Part shown: positions 1 to 8,407 of the stretch, in pieces
How positions within the stretch are numbered: position 1 is the first letter of the stretch
Layout: each line of letters starts with the position of its first letter
Assembly (NCBI GenBank): GCA_026645575.1
Contig: JAPKMW010000044.1
Location: 1-64,000, forward strand
Source of the DNA: Caldilineaceae bacterium
Lineage (GTDB): Bacteria; Chloroflexota; Anaerolineae; Caldilineales; Caldilineaceae
Direction: 5' to 3'
DNA length: 64,000 bases
Program-made: the position numbers and the translations under genes
Notes under the pieces: generated by a model
Seen by the model: the letters and a program-made list of their open reading frames with translations, nothing else
Told to the model about the DNA's origin: nothing
Databases searched by the model: none

Positions 1-59
1 TTTTTACTCATCCGTTCACATTACTATTCGTCTCTCAGTTTGACAATTTTCCCTAACCC

Positions 60-1322
60 TTAACCTGTCACAAATGGTGTATGTTGTTTTGAATAATGTG
101 TATTGAGTGAATAATCGGCTTTGGTAAGTGCGTTTAACGTAGTTTCGACTTGCTTCACGGCGATGTTCCGCTGCTCCAAGAGTTGCAAAGGTATAGGCTT
201 TACCGTAATTTGCCCCTTGAAGTCGAAGAGCCGGCCATCGGGCGCGCGTAGATAAAGTACCGGCGTCCCCCATTCCAGCGAAAAGCGGTTGCGCAGGGTC
301 ATGGCGTTGCGGGCGTCGGCCACGGCGGTGTCCACAGGCAGGTTGTCGGCCAGCGCTTCGTAGAAGGTGCGGGCAAAGGCGATGGCGGCATCATCGGTGA
401 TCTCATATTGCATGGCCAGCACGGCGGGGATACCACTGCCAACCAGGGTGGCGGCGGTGCTGGAAAATAGATCCAGCCGGCCACCACGGGCGCCTTCACA
501 GGCGTTGAGCAGCACCAGGCGCAGAAAATGGCGTTGGGGCGCCAGCAGCCGCGCCAGTTGGGTGGCATAGAGGGGCGCCGCTTTGCCGGTGGCGTCGGTG
601 AGGAGCAGCGTCCCTTCCTCCCGGACTTTGTCAAAGCTGCCGTGGCCGATAAAGTGGAGGATATGCCAGGGGCCGCGGTGCATGGCGCGCCGGAGGTCGT
701 CGGCAGTGGCGCCGGGCAGCCAGGTCAACTCAACCCGCCCCTGCGCCCGCAACCCCGCCACCGCTTGCGCCATCCGTTGTTGTTCCTCGGCCACCGCCAA
801 GCGGGTCAGATCGGTGGCATCGACACAGATCCCCAGGATGCGCAGCGGCGGCGTCACCGGCAGCGGTTGCAGGGTGAGCGGCACTTCCGGGTAACGCACC
901 AGCGGCGTCGTGGCGTCCAGGCAGAGATAGTCACGGCGGGCCGGGTCGTAGAGAAATTCCCAGGGCAGCACCGCCAGTTCCGGCGGCGTCACTGTCAGTT
1001 TGATGCGCACGCCCTTCTGCTGGTCATGGGCCAGTTGTTGACAGGCGCGGAAGCGACTCAACAGTTCATCGCGTAGGAGAAAGCCAAAGAGGTCGCGACC
1101 AAAGCGCTGCACCGCCTCTTCTTCGGGCGTGGGCGCCTTGCGGCGCCGCGTCACCGATTTGAGAATCGCGTTCTCCAGTTTGAGCAGATGGCTTTCCAGC
1201 GCAGCATCGGTAAAGGGAAAGGGCACGGTCGTGCGCGCATCGCCGGCCCGTGAATGAACGGCAACGGCATAGGTACCGTCGGTCTGTGCATGTACTTCAA
1301 TGGCAAAATCGAGATAATCCAT
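60..1322 (-). CDS. CHAT-domain caspase-like protease
   Basis: A 420-residue protein whose C-terminal two thirds is a CHAT (caspase HetF-associated with TPRs) domain. The expected catalytic pair is visible: His227 in HFIGHG and Cys275 in LLNACEGA, followed by a typical GIPAVLAMQYEI strand and a PVDTAVADAR helix. The N-terminal 110 residues form an unnamed small domain leading into LPWEFLYDP, a stretch often found just before CHAT domains. There is no signal peptide, so it is probably cytoplasmic. CHAT proteins are peptidases that often serve as effectors or regulators beside sensor partners; any partner would lie to the left of this window. It is paralogous to the CHAT protein at 46471-47655. 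The substrate cannot be told from sequence. Confidence 0.88.
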   Translation of the reverse strand: MDYLDFAIEVHAQTDGTYAVAVHSRAGDARTTVPFPFTDAALESHLLKLENAILKSVTRRRKAPTPEEEAVQRFGRDLFGFLLRDELLSRFRACQQLAHDQQKGVRIKLTVTPPELAVLPWEFLYDPARRDYLCLDATTPLVRYPEVPLTLQPLPVTPPLRILGICVDATDLTRLAVAEEQQRMAQAVAGLRAQGRVELTWLPGATADDLRRAMHRGPWHILHFIGHGSFDKVREEGTLLLTDATGKAAPLYATQLARLLAPQRHFLRLVLLNACEGARGGRLDLFSSTAATLVGSGIPAVLAMQYEITDDAAIAFARTFYEALADNLPVDTAVADARNAMTLRNRFSLEWGTPVLYLRAPDGRLFDFKGQITVKPIPLQLLEQRNIAVKQVETTLNALTKADYSLNTHYSKQHTPFVTG

Positions 1323-1410
1323 GGGGGTCTGCCCTAGGTTACAGGTTGGTTGACGATAGCGTTAGTATACAACTGAAGAAGAGCAAGCGTCAATCACAAG
1401 CGGGAACAAA

Positions 1411-1482
1411 TAGGGGCGCGGATTCAGGCGGCCGCGGATCGGCGTGGCGACAAATCCGCGGCCACCTGAATCCGCGCCCCTA
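1411..1482. repeat. Long palindrome between the CHAT and cupin genes (CGGATT class)
   Basis: Arms 1411-1439 and 1454-1482 are 29-base near-perfect inverted copies with one mismatch and a 14-base loop. The right arm contains the TAG stop codon of the cupin gene (1480-1482). The core CGGATT..GG.GG..GCGGAT recurs in the palindrome at 10540-10615. It could end cupin transcription or be a REP-like element. Confidence 0.8.
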
Positions 1483-2169
1483 CCCCATCTTCCGCAACGG
1501 CTCCCAACTGCGCACAAATGGCTCGCCATTGGCATCAAAAAAGGTATGACTCGGCACAATATTCGGCGTCACTGTCAGGAACATGAGCAGCGGCTCGTCA
1601 CCCACATTTTCGATGATATGCCACTCATAGGGCGCCGTGTAGACAATCGTTCCCGCTGGCACGGTAAAGGCGCCCTCCGGCACGGTGACGCGACAGGTTC
1701 CCTGGAAAAACCAGAAGATTTCATCAGCGTCCTGGTGAAAATGTTTGTCGGCGGCGAAACCGGGGGCAAAGGTCAAGACGCCGCCGCGTACATAGTCCGT
1801 GTAGACCAGTTTCTCTCCACCGGCCACAGTAAAGCAGTGGGGCTGTGTCAACGGCGGCATCAACGCTTTTTCCGCTGTAAAGCCAGGGTGAAAACTATCA
1901 ACGCGCAACATTCTAGCCCCCGTCGCGCCCACGGTGGCGTGCCAAGCATGGCCGGCCGGTAGTTGCACCCCATCGGACACACCCAGGTGTAACCGTTCGC
2001 CGTCCATTTGCAGAACCACTTCCCCTTCCAGCACACAGAGGACAACTTCCACTGGTGGCGTTGCCGATGAATTGATCAGTGCACCAGGCGTCAAGCGTCG
2101 GATTTCAATCCAGCTTTGTGGTGTGTCACAAAGGATAATGTTTTCGTCGGTACTCAAAAATTGCTGCAT
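1480..2169 (-). CDS. Bicupin family protein
   Basis: A 229-residue protein with two cupin barrels, about residues 25-92 and 120-200. The second barrel carries a complete metal-binding set: His143 and His145 in KHFHQDADE, Glu150 and His184. The first barrel has lost most ligands (ELHxH-type motif absent; only His74/His77 in GHAWH remain). Bicupins of this shape are often metal-dependent dioxygenases, isomerases or small-molecule sensors, and the substrate cannot be assigned. The start is supported by an AAAGG-type ribosome site about 6 bases upstream. No operon partner is evident; the gene downstream is the CHAT protease, separated by a strong palindrome. Confidence 0.8.
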   Translation of the reverse strand: MQQFLSTDENIILCDTPQSWIEIRRLTPGALINSSATPPVEVVLCVLEGEVVLQMDGERLHLGVSDGVQLPAGHAWHATVGATGARMLRVDSFHPGFTAEKALMPPLTQPHCFTVAGGEKLVYTDYVRGGVLTFAPGFAADKHFHQDADEIFWFFQGTCRVTVPEGAFTVPAGTIVYTAPYEWHIIENVGDEPLLMFLTVTPNIVPSHTFFDANGEPFVRSWEPLRKMG

Positions 2170-2252
2170 GATCTGCCTTTCCCGCCTTGAAATAAATTTC
2201 AGGCTAAAAACCCAAGTCCACTAATGAAGGGTAAGTAAATAAACCGGTAGTC

Positions 2253-2327
2253 GTAGGGGCACGAGGTTGGCGGGAAGATTCTCTCTGGTACAACCACTAG
2301 ATCCGCCCGCCAACCTCATGCCCGTAC
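2253..2327. repeat. Intergenic palindrome, GTAGGGGC class
   Basis: Arms 2253-2274 and 2306-2327 are 22 bases and nearly perfect. The left arm begins GTAGGGGCACGAGG, similar to the inner arms of the nested element at 40102-40167. It lies between the cupin and alcohol dehydrogenase genes, both on the minus strand. No coding potential is seen in 2170-2432. Confidence 0.75.
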
Positions 2328-2432
2328 CGTTACCAAAATAAGTTAATAATCTTCATCAGACTGGTAAATTACGTGATGACGAACGCGATTAGTCGGCTTG
2401 AGCCGACTTTAGCTGTTAACCTGAGATTTATT

Positions 2433-3491
2433 TCAAGGCATGCCCGCCACCCGCAACAACACCTTCCCCGCTGCTGACGTTCGCGCATAGTGAATCGCCT
2501 CGCTCACCTGATCAAGCGGATAGACTTCCTCCACCATTGGCGACCAGTCGATGCTCTGTTCCAGGCGAAGGGTGCGCTCGAAAAGTTCAATGCCGCCCCA
2601 GGAGGTGCGCAGCGTATATTCGCGCATAAACATATCATTGGGCGACAGCGGCACCACCAGATCCGTCGGCGCCAACCCGCCCCAAACGACCATGCCACCA
2701 ACACTGACTACACGCAAGGATTCGGAGAGCGCCGGTTCTAGCCCCACCGCTTCGATACTCACCTCAACGCCGCGTCCACCGGTGTGATCCATCACCACCG
2801 AATAGAGATCCGCTTCTTGGGGATCGACCACTACCGGAATCCCCAGCCGCCGCGCCAACTCACGCCGGCTGGGACGGGTATCGCTAACAATTACCTTGGC
2901 TGCGCCGCCATGTTTGGCCAACACCGCCGCCCCCAGCCCAATCGGGCCGGCGCCGATAACGCAGACATTCATGCCGCTCTGTAATTCAGTCCGATCAATA
3001 ATGCGCAACGCAGCGGAAAGCGGTTCAGTGAAGGCGCCAATGGTGAATGGCAAATCCTGCGGCAGCCGATGCACCAACTTGGCCGGCGCAATGATATAAT
3101 CGGCCCACGAGCCACCCCGTTGCGTCACCTTGCGACAGATGGCCGAGACGCCATTGCGACAGAGATCACATTGGTGACACGGCCCACGCGGCGCCACCGT
3201 CACCCGATCCCCCACCTGCAAATCCTGCACCGCCGGGCCAACATCGGTGATCACGCCGGCGTATTCGTGGCCTAACTGCGATGGAAACGCGCGCTCGCCG
3301 CTGGGTCGGGTGAGTTGATAGCCTTCAATGGCATGTAACTCCGAGCCGCAGATCCCGGTGTAGGCCACAGCCAGCCGCACCTCGTCCGGGCGCTCCAGTT
3401 GCGGCGTTGGCGTTTCGGCAATGCGCACATCCAACCGGCCATGCAGGAAAGCGGCGCGCATCGTTTGGGGAACTGTCCTTGTTTCTGTCAT
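2433..3491 (-). CDS. Zinc-dependent alcohol/polyol dehydrogenase (MDR family)
   Basis: About 352 residues of the medium-chain dehydrogenase/reductase family, oxidising an alcohol or sugar alcohol with NAD(P). Visible motifs are the catalytic-zinc region GICGSELH and GHEYAG, the four-cysteine structural zinc loop (CHQCDLCRNGVSAIC) and the Rossmann motif GAGPIGLGAA. Overall the sequence resembles sorbitol/threonine-dehydrogenase-like enzymes; the exact substrate is unknown. I chose the ATG at 3491 over an in-frame ATG at 3509, because GGAGG lies between them with ideal spacing for 3491. It shares the strand with the amidase upstream (start of gap at 3608), but a palindrome separates them. Confidence 0.88.
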   Translation of the reverse strand: MTETRTVPQTMRAAFLHGRLDVRIAETPTPQLERPDEVRLAVAYTGICGSELHAIEGYQLTRPSGERAFPSQLGHEYAGVITDVGPAVQDLQVGDRVTVAPRGPCHQCDLCRNGVSAICRKVTQRGGSWADYIIAPAKLVHRLPQDLPFTIGAFTEPLSAALRIIDRTELQSGMNVCVIGAGPIGLGAAVLAKHGGAAKVIVSDTRPSRRELARRLGIPVVVDPQEADLYSVVMDHTGGRGVEVSIEAVGLEPALSESLRVVSVGGMVVWGGLAPTDLVVPLSPNDMFMREYTLRTSWGGIELFERTLRLEQSIDWSPMVEEVYPLDQVSEAIHYARTSAAGKVLLRVAGMP

Positions 3492-3527
3492 GTTGTTTAT
3501 CCTCCTCATCTGGCTCAGAAAACGCGC

Positions 3528-3605
3528 AACACTACAGCGGATCTAGGAAGAAACGGATGGTGGTCAGTGGAGCAATCGGTTCCCGCCTAAATCCGTTGTA
3601 GTGTT
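3528..3605. repeat. Palindrome between dehydrogenase and amidase
   Basis: Arms AACACTACAGCGGATCTAGG (3528-3547) and its near-exact reverse complement (3586-3605, two differences) flank a 38-base loop. It abuts the amidase stop codon and could act as a terminator. Confidence 0.7.
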
Positions 3606-3607
3606 CC

Positions 3608-5029
3608 CTACCCCAACGCCGGTCGCACCTGCGCCCACGGTTGGGCCTGCTCAAAAGCCGCCGACGCTTGCAGCACCAACGTATCAGCGTGCCAGCGCCC
3701 GACAATCTGCAACGCCACCGGCAAGCCCTCACGGGTGAAGCCGCAAGGCACACTCGCCGCCGGTTGACCGGTCATGTTGAAGGGGAAGGTGAAGTTGAGG
3801 CGGTCGAACATACTAGGCGTGGACTTGCCGTCAATTGTACTAGGCCACTCATCGACCGCCCAAGCGCCCAGCGGCATCTGTGGCGTCAGGAGCAGATCGT
3901 AATCGGCAAAGAAGCGCAACGCTTCGTGATAAAAGGTGGTGCGATCAATCGAGGTGCGCACATGTTCGACGCCAGAAGCGAGCCGCCCGAACGCAATCAT
4001 CTCCGCCAATGTCGCGTCCATCAACGCTGGATTTTCATCATACTGTGCGCCCAGCCGTGCCGCGTAGGAGACACACCAGGCCAGCCCGGCAATGTCACGG
4101 GGATCACGCCAGCCTGGATTGACCGCCTCCACGGTACAACCAAAGTCCGTAAAGCGTTGCGCCGCTCGTTCGGTCAGACTGCGCACTTCGGGATCGACCG
4201 GGGCGTAACCAAAGTCGGCGCTCCAGGCAATGCGTAGCCCGCGCAGCGCCTCCAATGGTTGGGCGACAGCGGCTTGGTAATCATCTGGTACATTGTTAAT
4301 CGAGTGTGGATCGCGCGGATCAGGGCCGGCCAGGGCTTGGAGCATGAGCGCAGCATCGGCTACCGTACGCGTTAGCGGGCCGTGATGAGTGCGACCTGTC
4401 CAGATGTCGGGGTTGGGCCAGTTGGGAATGCGGCCATAGGAGGGCTTGAAACCATAGACGCCAGAAAGGGCCGCCGGAATGCGGACCGAACCGGCGCCGT
4501 CGGTGCCATGCGCCAGCGGCCCCAACCCTGCTGCCACGGCCGCCGCTGCACCACCGCTAGAGCCACCCGGTGTACGATCCAGCTTCCAGGGGTTGCGACA
4601 GGGTGGCCCTAGCCGGTTGTCGGTCATATCCTTGTGACCATAGTTGGGCGTATTCGTCTTGCCGGTGATGATGCCGCCGGCCCACTTCACCCGTTCCGTA
4701 ACCAGCCCGTCAAAGGTCGCGATGTTGTTTTCATAATATTTAGAACCATAGGTGCAGCGCAGACCAGCGGTCGGCTCCAGGTCTTTGATCGAGACCGGCA
4801 GGCCATGTAGCAGCCCTAACGCCGCGCCCTGCATGATGGCCGCTTCCGCTTGGCGAGCCGTAGCGAGCGCGCCTTCGGCATTGACAGTCAGAAAGGCATT
4901 GAGTTGGGGATTGAGCGCCTCAATGCGCGCCAGGACGGCCGCCATCACCTCGACCGGCGACAGTTGACGGGTGCGCATGGCGGCGGCCAGTTCAGTAGCG
5001 GGGGTAAAGCAAAGTTCGGTGTTGTTCAT
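3608..5029 (-). CDS. Amidase (amidase signature family)
   Basis: A 473-residue amidase-signature enzyme that hydrolyses carboxamide bonds. The Ser-cisSer-Lys triad is visible: Lys82 in SIKDLE, Ser157 in GGSSGG and Ser181 in GAGSVRIPA, within the usual glycine/serine-rich stretch. The length is normal for the family. It resembles free-standing amidases more than GatA: gatB is 10 kb away and no gatC is adjacent. A ribosome site AAAGGA sits about 9 bases before the ATG. The gene is divergent from uvrB across a 334-base gap. The substrate is unknown. Confidence 0.87.
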   Translation of the reverse strand: MNNTELCFTPATELAAAMRTRQLSPVEVMAAVLARIEALNPQLNAFLTVNAEGALATARQAEAAIMQGAALGLLHGLPVSIKDLEPTAGLRCTYGSKYYENNIATFDGLVTERVKWAGGIITGKTNTPNYGHKDMTDNRLGPPCRNPWKLDRTPGGSSGGAAAAVAAGLGPLAHGTDGAGSVRIPAALSGVYGFKPSYGRIPNWPNPDIWTGRTHHGPLTRTVADAALMLQALAGPDPRDPHSINNVPDDYQAAVAQPLEALRGLRIAWSADFGYAPVDPEVRSLTERAAQRFTDFGCTVEAVNPGWRDPRDIAGLAWCVSYAARLGAQYDENPALMDATLAEMIAFGRLASGVEHVRTSIDRTTFYHEALRFFADYDLLLTPQMPLGAWAVDEWPSTIDGKSTPSMFDRLNFTFPFNMTGQPAASVPCGFTREGLPVALQIVGRWHADTLVLQASAAFEQAQPWAQVRPALG

Positions 5030-5049
5030 AAGTTGGGTCCTTTGGTTGT

Positions 5050-5119
5050 GCTGGTGCGTGGCACTGACCAGGAAGAGTTTGTCAACCCTACCATCTTCTG
5101 GTCAGTGCCGCGCACCAGC
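5050..5119. repeat. Palindrome upstream of the amidase
   Basis: Arms 5050-5075 and 5094-5119 are about 26 bases with few mismatches, centred on GGCACTGACCAG. It lies in the amidase leader, in the divergent amidase-uvrB gap. Confidence 0.7.
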
Positions 5120-5213
5120 GGTTATGTACAATCGGTGTGGTGTTGGTGTTGCGTCCTATTATAACGGCAGGCCGGTGAAGAGGAAAACGCCTCTGGCGCG
5201 CCCTTGGTCATTT

Positions 5214-5263
5214 TGGACAAAAGTGGCAAAAAACGGTATACTATGCAGTAAGAACTGATGTTC
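5214..5263 (+). promoter_or_regulatory. uvrB promoter with LexA-like SOS operator
   Basis: A sigma70-type promoter: -35 TGGACA at 5214-5219, a 17-base spacer and -10 TATACT at 5237-5242. Immediately downstream is GAACTGATGTTC (5252-5263), a perfect GAAC-N4-GTTC palindrome like the LexA operator of Gram-positive bacteria. It would sit over the transcription start and give SOS control of uvrB. Operator function in this lineage is inferred. Confidence 0.65.
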
Positions 5264-5363
5264 GACCAGGGTTGTTTTCGGCAGACAAATTCCTTTTGGG
5301 AATCGGAACTTCGGTGTAGCGCGATGGGGTCTGCCGCTTCTTCTTGCTAGAGCGAGGATTGAT

Positions 5364-7379
5364 ATGCCACCATTAAAAGTTGTCAGCGAGTTTCAGCCAA
5401 CTGGTGACCAGCCCCAGGCGATTGAAGCCCTGGCGCAAGGCATCCGAAATGGGCTAAAGCATCAGGTGCTGCTAGGGGTGACGGGATCGGGCAAGACTTA
5501 CTCTATGGCGAAAGTCATTGAGGCAGTGCAAAAACCGACGCTCATCATGGCGCATAACAAAACGTTGGCGGCGCAGCTTTACAGCGAGTTCCGCGAGTTC
5601 TTCCCCAAGAACGCGGTGGAATACTTTGTCTCCTACTACGACTACTATCAGCCGGAGGCGTACATCCCGCGTTCGGACACCTATATTGAAAAAGATGCCC
5701 AGATCAACGAAGAGATCGACCGGCTGCGCCTCGCCACCACCAGCGCGCTCTTTAGCCGGCGCGATGTGATTATCGTCGCCTCGGTCTCCTGTATCTACGG
5801 CTTGGGCAGCCCCCAGGATTACGGTCAAGCGGCTGTCCATTTCCGCGTCGGCGACCTGATCCGGCGCAATCAACTGCTCAAGCAACTAGTGGACATCTAT
5901 TACGACCGCAACGACAACACGCTTCAACGTGGCAAGTTCCGCGTGCGTGGCGATGTATTAGAGGTGCAGCCCGCCGAACGCGAGTTTGCCTATCGCATCA
6001 GTCTCTGGGGCGATGAGGTCGAGCGCATTAGCGAGATCGACACGCTCACCGGCGAGATCCTGGCCGACCATCAGCAGGTGGACATCTTCCCGGCCAAGCA
6101 CTTTGTCACGCCACAGGAGAAGCTGACCGAAGCGATTGAAGATATTGAGCAGGAGATGCAGGCGCAGGTCAAGCTCTTTGAGGAACAAGGCAAATTACTA
6201 GAGGCGCAACGCATCAAACAACGCACCATGTATGACATGGAGATGTTGCGCGAGGTGGGCTATTGCAACGGCGTCGAAAATTACAGCCGTCCCCTGGCCC
6301 GACGCCCCGCCGGCAGCACACCTTGGACCCTGCTCGACTACTTCCCGCCCGATTGGTTGCTCTTTATGGACGAGAGCCACATGAGCGTGCCCCAGGTGCG
6401 CGGCATGTATAATGGCGATAAAGCGCGCAAGGAAGTGCTGGTGGACTATGGTTTCCGTCTGCCCAGCGCGCTCGACAATCGCCCCTTGCGCTTTGAAGAG
6501 TTTGAAGCGCATATCAACCAGGCGATCTATGTTAGCGCCACGCCCGGCCCCTATGAGAAGGATCATGGCGAGCAGACCGTGGAACAGGTGATCCGCCCCA
6601 CCGGTCTGATCGATCCGGAAGTGGATGTGCGCCCCACCGAAGGACAGATTGACGACTTGCTCAAAGAGATTAAGCGCCGCGTGGCGAATGGGCAACGGGC
6701 CTTGGTCACGACCCTCACCAAACGCATGGCTGAGGATCTGACCGAGTATCTGGCCGAACTCAACATCAAGGTACAATATCTGCACAGCGATATTCATACG
6801 CTAGAGCGGGTGGAGATTTTGCGGGACCTACGCATGGGGGTTTTTGATGTAATCGTCGGCATCAACCTCTTGCGCGAAGGGTTGGATCTGCCCGAAGTCA
6901 CCCTGGTGGCCGTGTTGGACGCCGACAAAGAAGGTTTCCTGCGCAGCGAAAGCGCGTTGATCCAGACCATCGGTCGCGCGGCCCGTCATGTCGAGGGCAA
7001 AGCGATTCTCTATGCCGACAAGATGACCGACGCCATGAAAGCGGCCATCGCTGAAACCAATCGCCGTCGCGAGATCCAGATGCGCTACAATCTGGAAAAC
7101 AACATCGAGCCGCGCAGCATTGTCAAAGGCATTCGCGACCTAACGGATCGCGTCAAGGTCATTGCCGAGTCGAAACCGGAATACAAGACCGATGGCGCCG
7201 AACCAACCCTACTCGATCCGGCTCGCTTGCCCAAAGATGAACTGGCGCGCCTCATCAAGCAAGTTGAAAAAGAGATGCGCGACGCCGCCAAAGCGCTCGA
7301 ATTTGAAAAGGCGGCCCTACTGCGCGACCAGTTGGTGGAGTTACGTGGGATTGAGGAGATGGGGAAGATCAAAGCATAA
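5364..7379 (+). CDS. uvrB: UvrABC system protein B, excision repair helicase
   Basis: The damage-verifying subunit of nucleotide excision repair. UvrA loads it onto lesions and it recruits UvrC. At 671 residues it has the normal length. Visible features are the Walker A motif GVTGSGKT near the N terminus, the damage-binding beta-hairpin region [15 protein letters not shown], the DEAH-like box DESHMSVPQ, helicase motifs [12 protein letters not shown] and QTIGRAARH, and the C-terminal UVR coiled coil ([21 protein letters not shown]) that contacts UvrC. A GCGAGG ribosome site precedes the ATG. The promoter carries a LexA-like operator, fitting damage induction. Confidence 0.98.
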   Translation: MPPLKVVSEFQPTGDQPQAIEALAQGIRNGLKHQVLLGVTGSGKTYSMAKVIEAVQKPTLIMAHNKTLAAQLYSEFREFFPKNAVEYFVSYYDYYQPEAYIPRSDTYIEKDAQINEEIDRLRLATTSALFSRRDVIIVASVSCIYGLGSPQDYGQAAVHFRVGDLIRRNQLLKQLVDIYYDRNDNTLQRGKFRVRGDVLEVQPAEREFAYRISLWGDEVERISEIDTLTGEILADHQQVDIFPAKHFVTPQEKLTEAIEDIEQEMQAQVKLFEEQGKLLEAQRIKQRTMYDMEMLREVGYCNGVENYSRPLARRPAGSTPWTLLDYFPPDWLLFMDESHMSVPQVRGMYNGDKARKEVLVDYGFRLPSALDNRPLRFEEFEAHINQAIYVSATPGPYEKDHGEQTVEQVIRPTGLIDPEVDVRPTEGQIDDLLKEIKRRVANGQRALVTTLTKRMAEDLTEYLAELNIKVQYLHSDIHTLERVEILRDLRMGVFDVIVGINLLREGLDLPEVTLVAVLDADKEGFLRSESALIQTIGRAARHVEGKAILYADKMTDAMKAAIAETNRRREIQMRYNLENNIEPRSIVKGIRDLTDRVKVIAESKPEYKTDGAEPTLLDPARLPKDELARLIKQVEKEMRDAAKALEFEKAALLRDQLVELRGIEEMGKIKA

Positions 7380-7386
7380 TCAAACA

Positions 7387-7454
7387 GAGATAAAGAGATT
7401 GAGAGATTAAGAGATTCGTTGTACGATCTCTTAATCTCTCAATCTCTTTATCTC
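7387..7454. repeat. Word hairpin (GAGATTGAGA type) after uvrB
   Basis: Arms 7387-7415 and 7426-7454 are 29-base inverted copies made of variants of the word GAGATT(AA/GA). It sits between uvrB and the PPK2 gene and is a probable terminator or stability hairpin. Related words occur at 14685-14742, 27473-27528 and 47685-47834. Confidence 0.8.
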
Positions 7455-7477
7455 CATTTCTTCAAAGGAAACACCCT

Positions 7478-8281
7478 ATGGATCACTACCGCGTTCAACC
7501 CGGCAGCCCCATCACCCTATCCCAGTGGGACCCCGAAGACAAGCGCGCCTTTGAGGGCGACAAAAAGAAGGGCGAGGTTCGCACAGCCAAGCTCAACGCC
7601 CAGTTAGAGGGGTTGCAAGAGTTGCTCTATGCCGAAGGCAAGCACAAAGTGCTGGTTGTCCTGCAAGCAATGGACACCGGCGGCAAGGATGGGGTGATCC
7701 GCCATGTCTTCGACGGGGTCAATCCGCAAGGGGTGCGGGTGGCATCGTTCAAACAGCCGACGCCAAACGAACTGGCCCATGACTATCTCTGGCGCGTCCA
7801 CCAACAGACGCCGGCGAGGGGCGAACTGGTGATCTTCAACCGCAGCCATTATGAAGATGTCCTGGTGGTGCGTGTCCACAACTTGGTGCCGGAGGCAGTC
7901 TGGCGACGACGCTATGAGCAGATCAACGCCTTTGAGAAACTGCTGACCGAAGAAGGAACAACGATCCTCAAGTTCTATCTCCACATTGACCTGGACGAAC
8001 AGAAAGAGCGGCTGCAAGCCCGGCTGGATGACCCGGCCAAACGCTGGAAATTTGCCAAAGGCGACCTGGATGAACGCAAACGCTGGCCTCAATACATGGC
8101 CGCCTATGAAGAGATGTTGAGCAAAACCAGCACAGAATGGGCGCCCTGGTATATCATCCCGGCCAACCGCAAGTGGTATCGCAATTTGGTGATTTCGCAG
8201 ATTATTGTGGAGGCGATGGAAGGGTTGGCGATGAGCTATCCGCCGGCGGAAGCAGGGATAGAGAATCTTATAATCGAATGA
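7478..8281 (+). CDS. Polyphosphate kinase 2 family phosphotransferase
   Basis: A 267-residue PPK2-type enzyme that transfers phosphate between polyphosphate and nucleotides. The P-loop AMDTGGKDG (residues 64-72) and the Walker B/lid region FNRSHYEDVLV (about 120-130) are diagnostic, as is the C-terminal WYIIPANRKWYRNL. The small single-domain form resembles the polyphosphate:AMP/ADP phosphotransferases, so NMP/NDP phosphorylation is likely; the nucleotide preference is inferred. A ribosome site AAAGGA(A) precedes the ATG. It is separated from uvrB by a hairpin and is probably transcribed independently or by readthrough. Confidence 0.92.
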   Translation: MDHYRVQPGSPITLSQWDPEDKRAFEGDKKKGEVRTAKLNAQLEGLQELLYAEGKHKVLVVLQAMDTGGKDGVIRHVFDGVNPQGVRVASFKQPTPNELAHDYLWRVHQQTPARGELVIFNRSHYEDVLVVRVHNLVPEAVWRRRYEQINAFEKLLTEEGTTILKFYLHIDLDEQKERLQARLDDPAKRWKFAKGDLDERKRWPQYMAAYEEMLSKTSTEWAPWYIIPANRKWYRNLVISQIIVEAMEGLAMSYPPAEAGIENLIIE

Positions 8282-8303
8282 ATTGTCATCGTTCAGACCG
8301 TAC

Positions 8304-8369
8304 CGTAGGGATGTTTGCGTTTAGAGAAGAATATCATTCGTTTCCCCCCTAAACTCAAGCGTCCCTACG
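8304..8369. repeat. Palindrome between PPK2 and NYN genes
   Basis: Arms 8304-8323 (CGTAGGGATGTTTGCGTTTA) and 8350-8369 pair with a few mismatches. It is placed between convergent genes, so it may end both transcripts. Confidence 0.65.
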
Positions 8370-8407
8370 GGACGATACGACTCTGGACTACGCGACTGAG
8401 GACTTCC

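Noticed and set aside
528..1076. 182-residue plus-strand ORF opposite the first CHAT gene
   Set aside because: Antisense shadow of the CHAT coding sequence, without ribosome site or conserved motif.
3608..5029. Amidase as GatA partner of GatB
   Set aside because: Not near gatB or any gatC, and its sequence looks like a stand-alone amidase.
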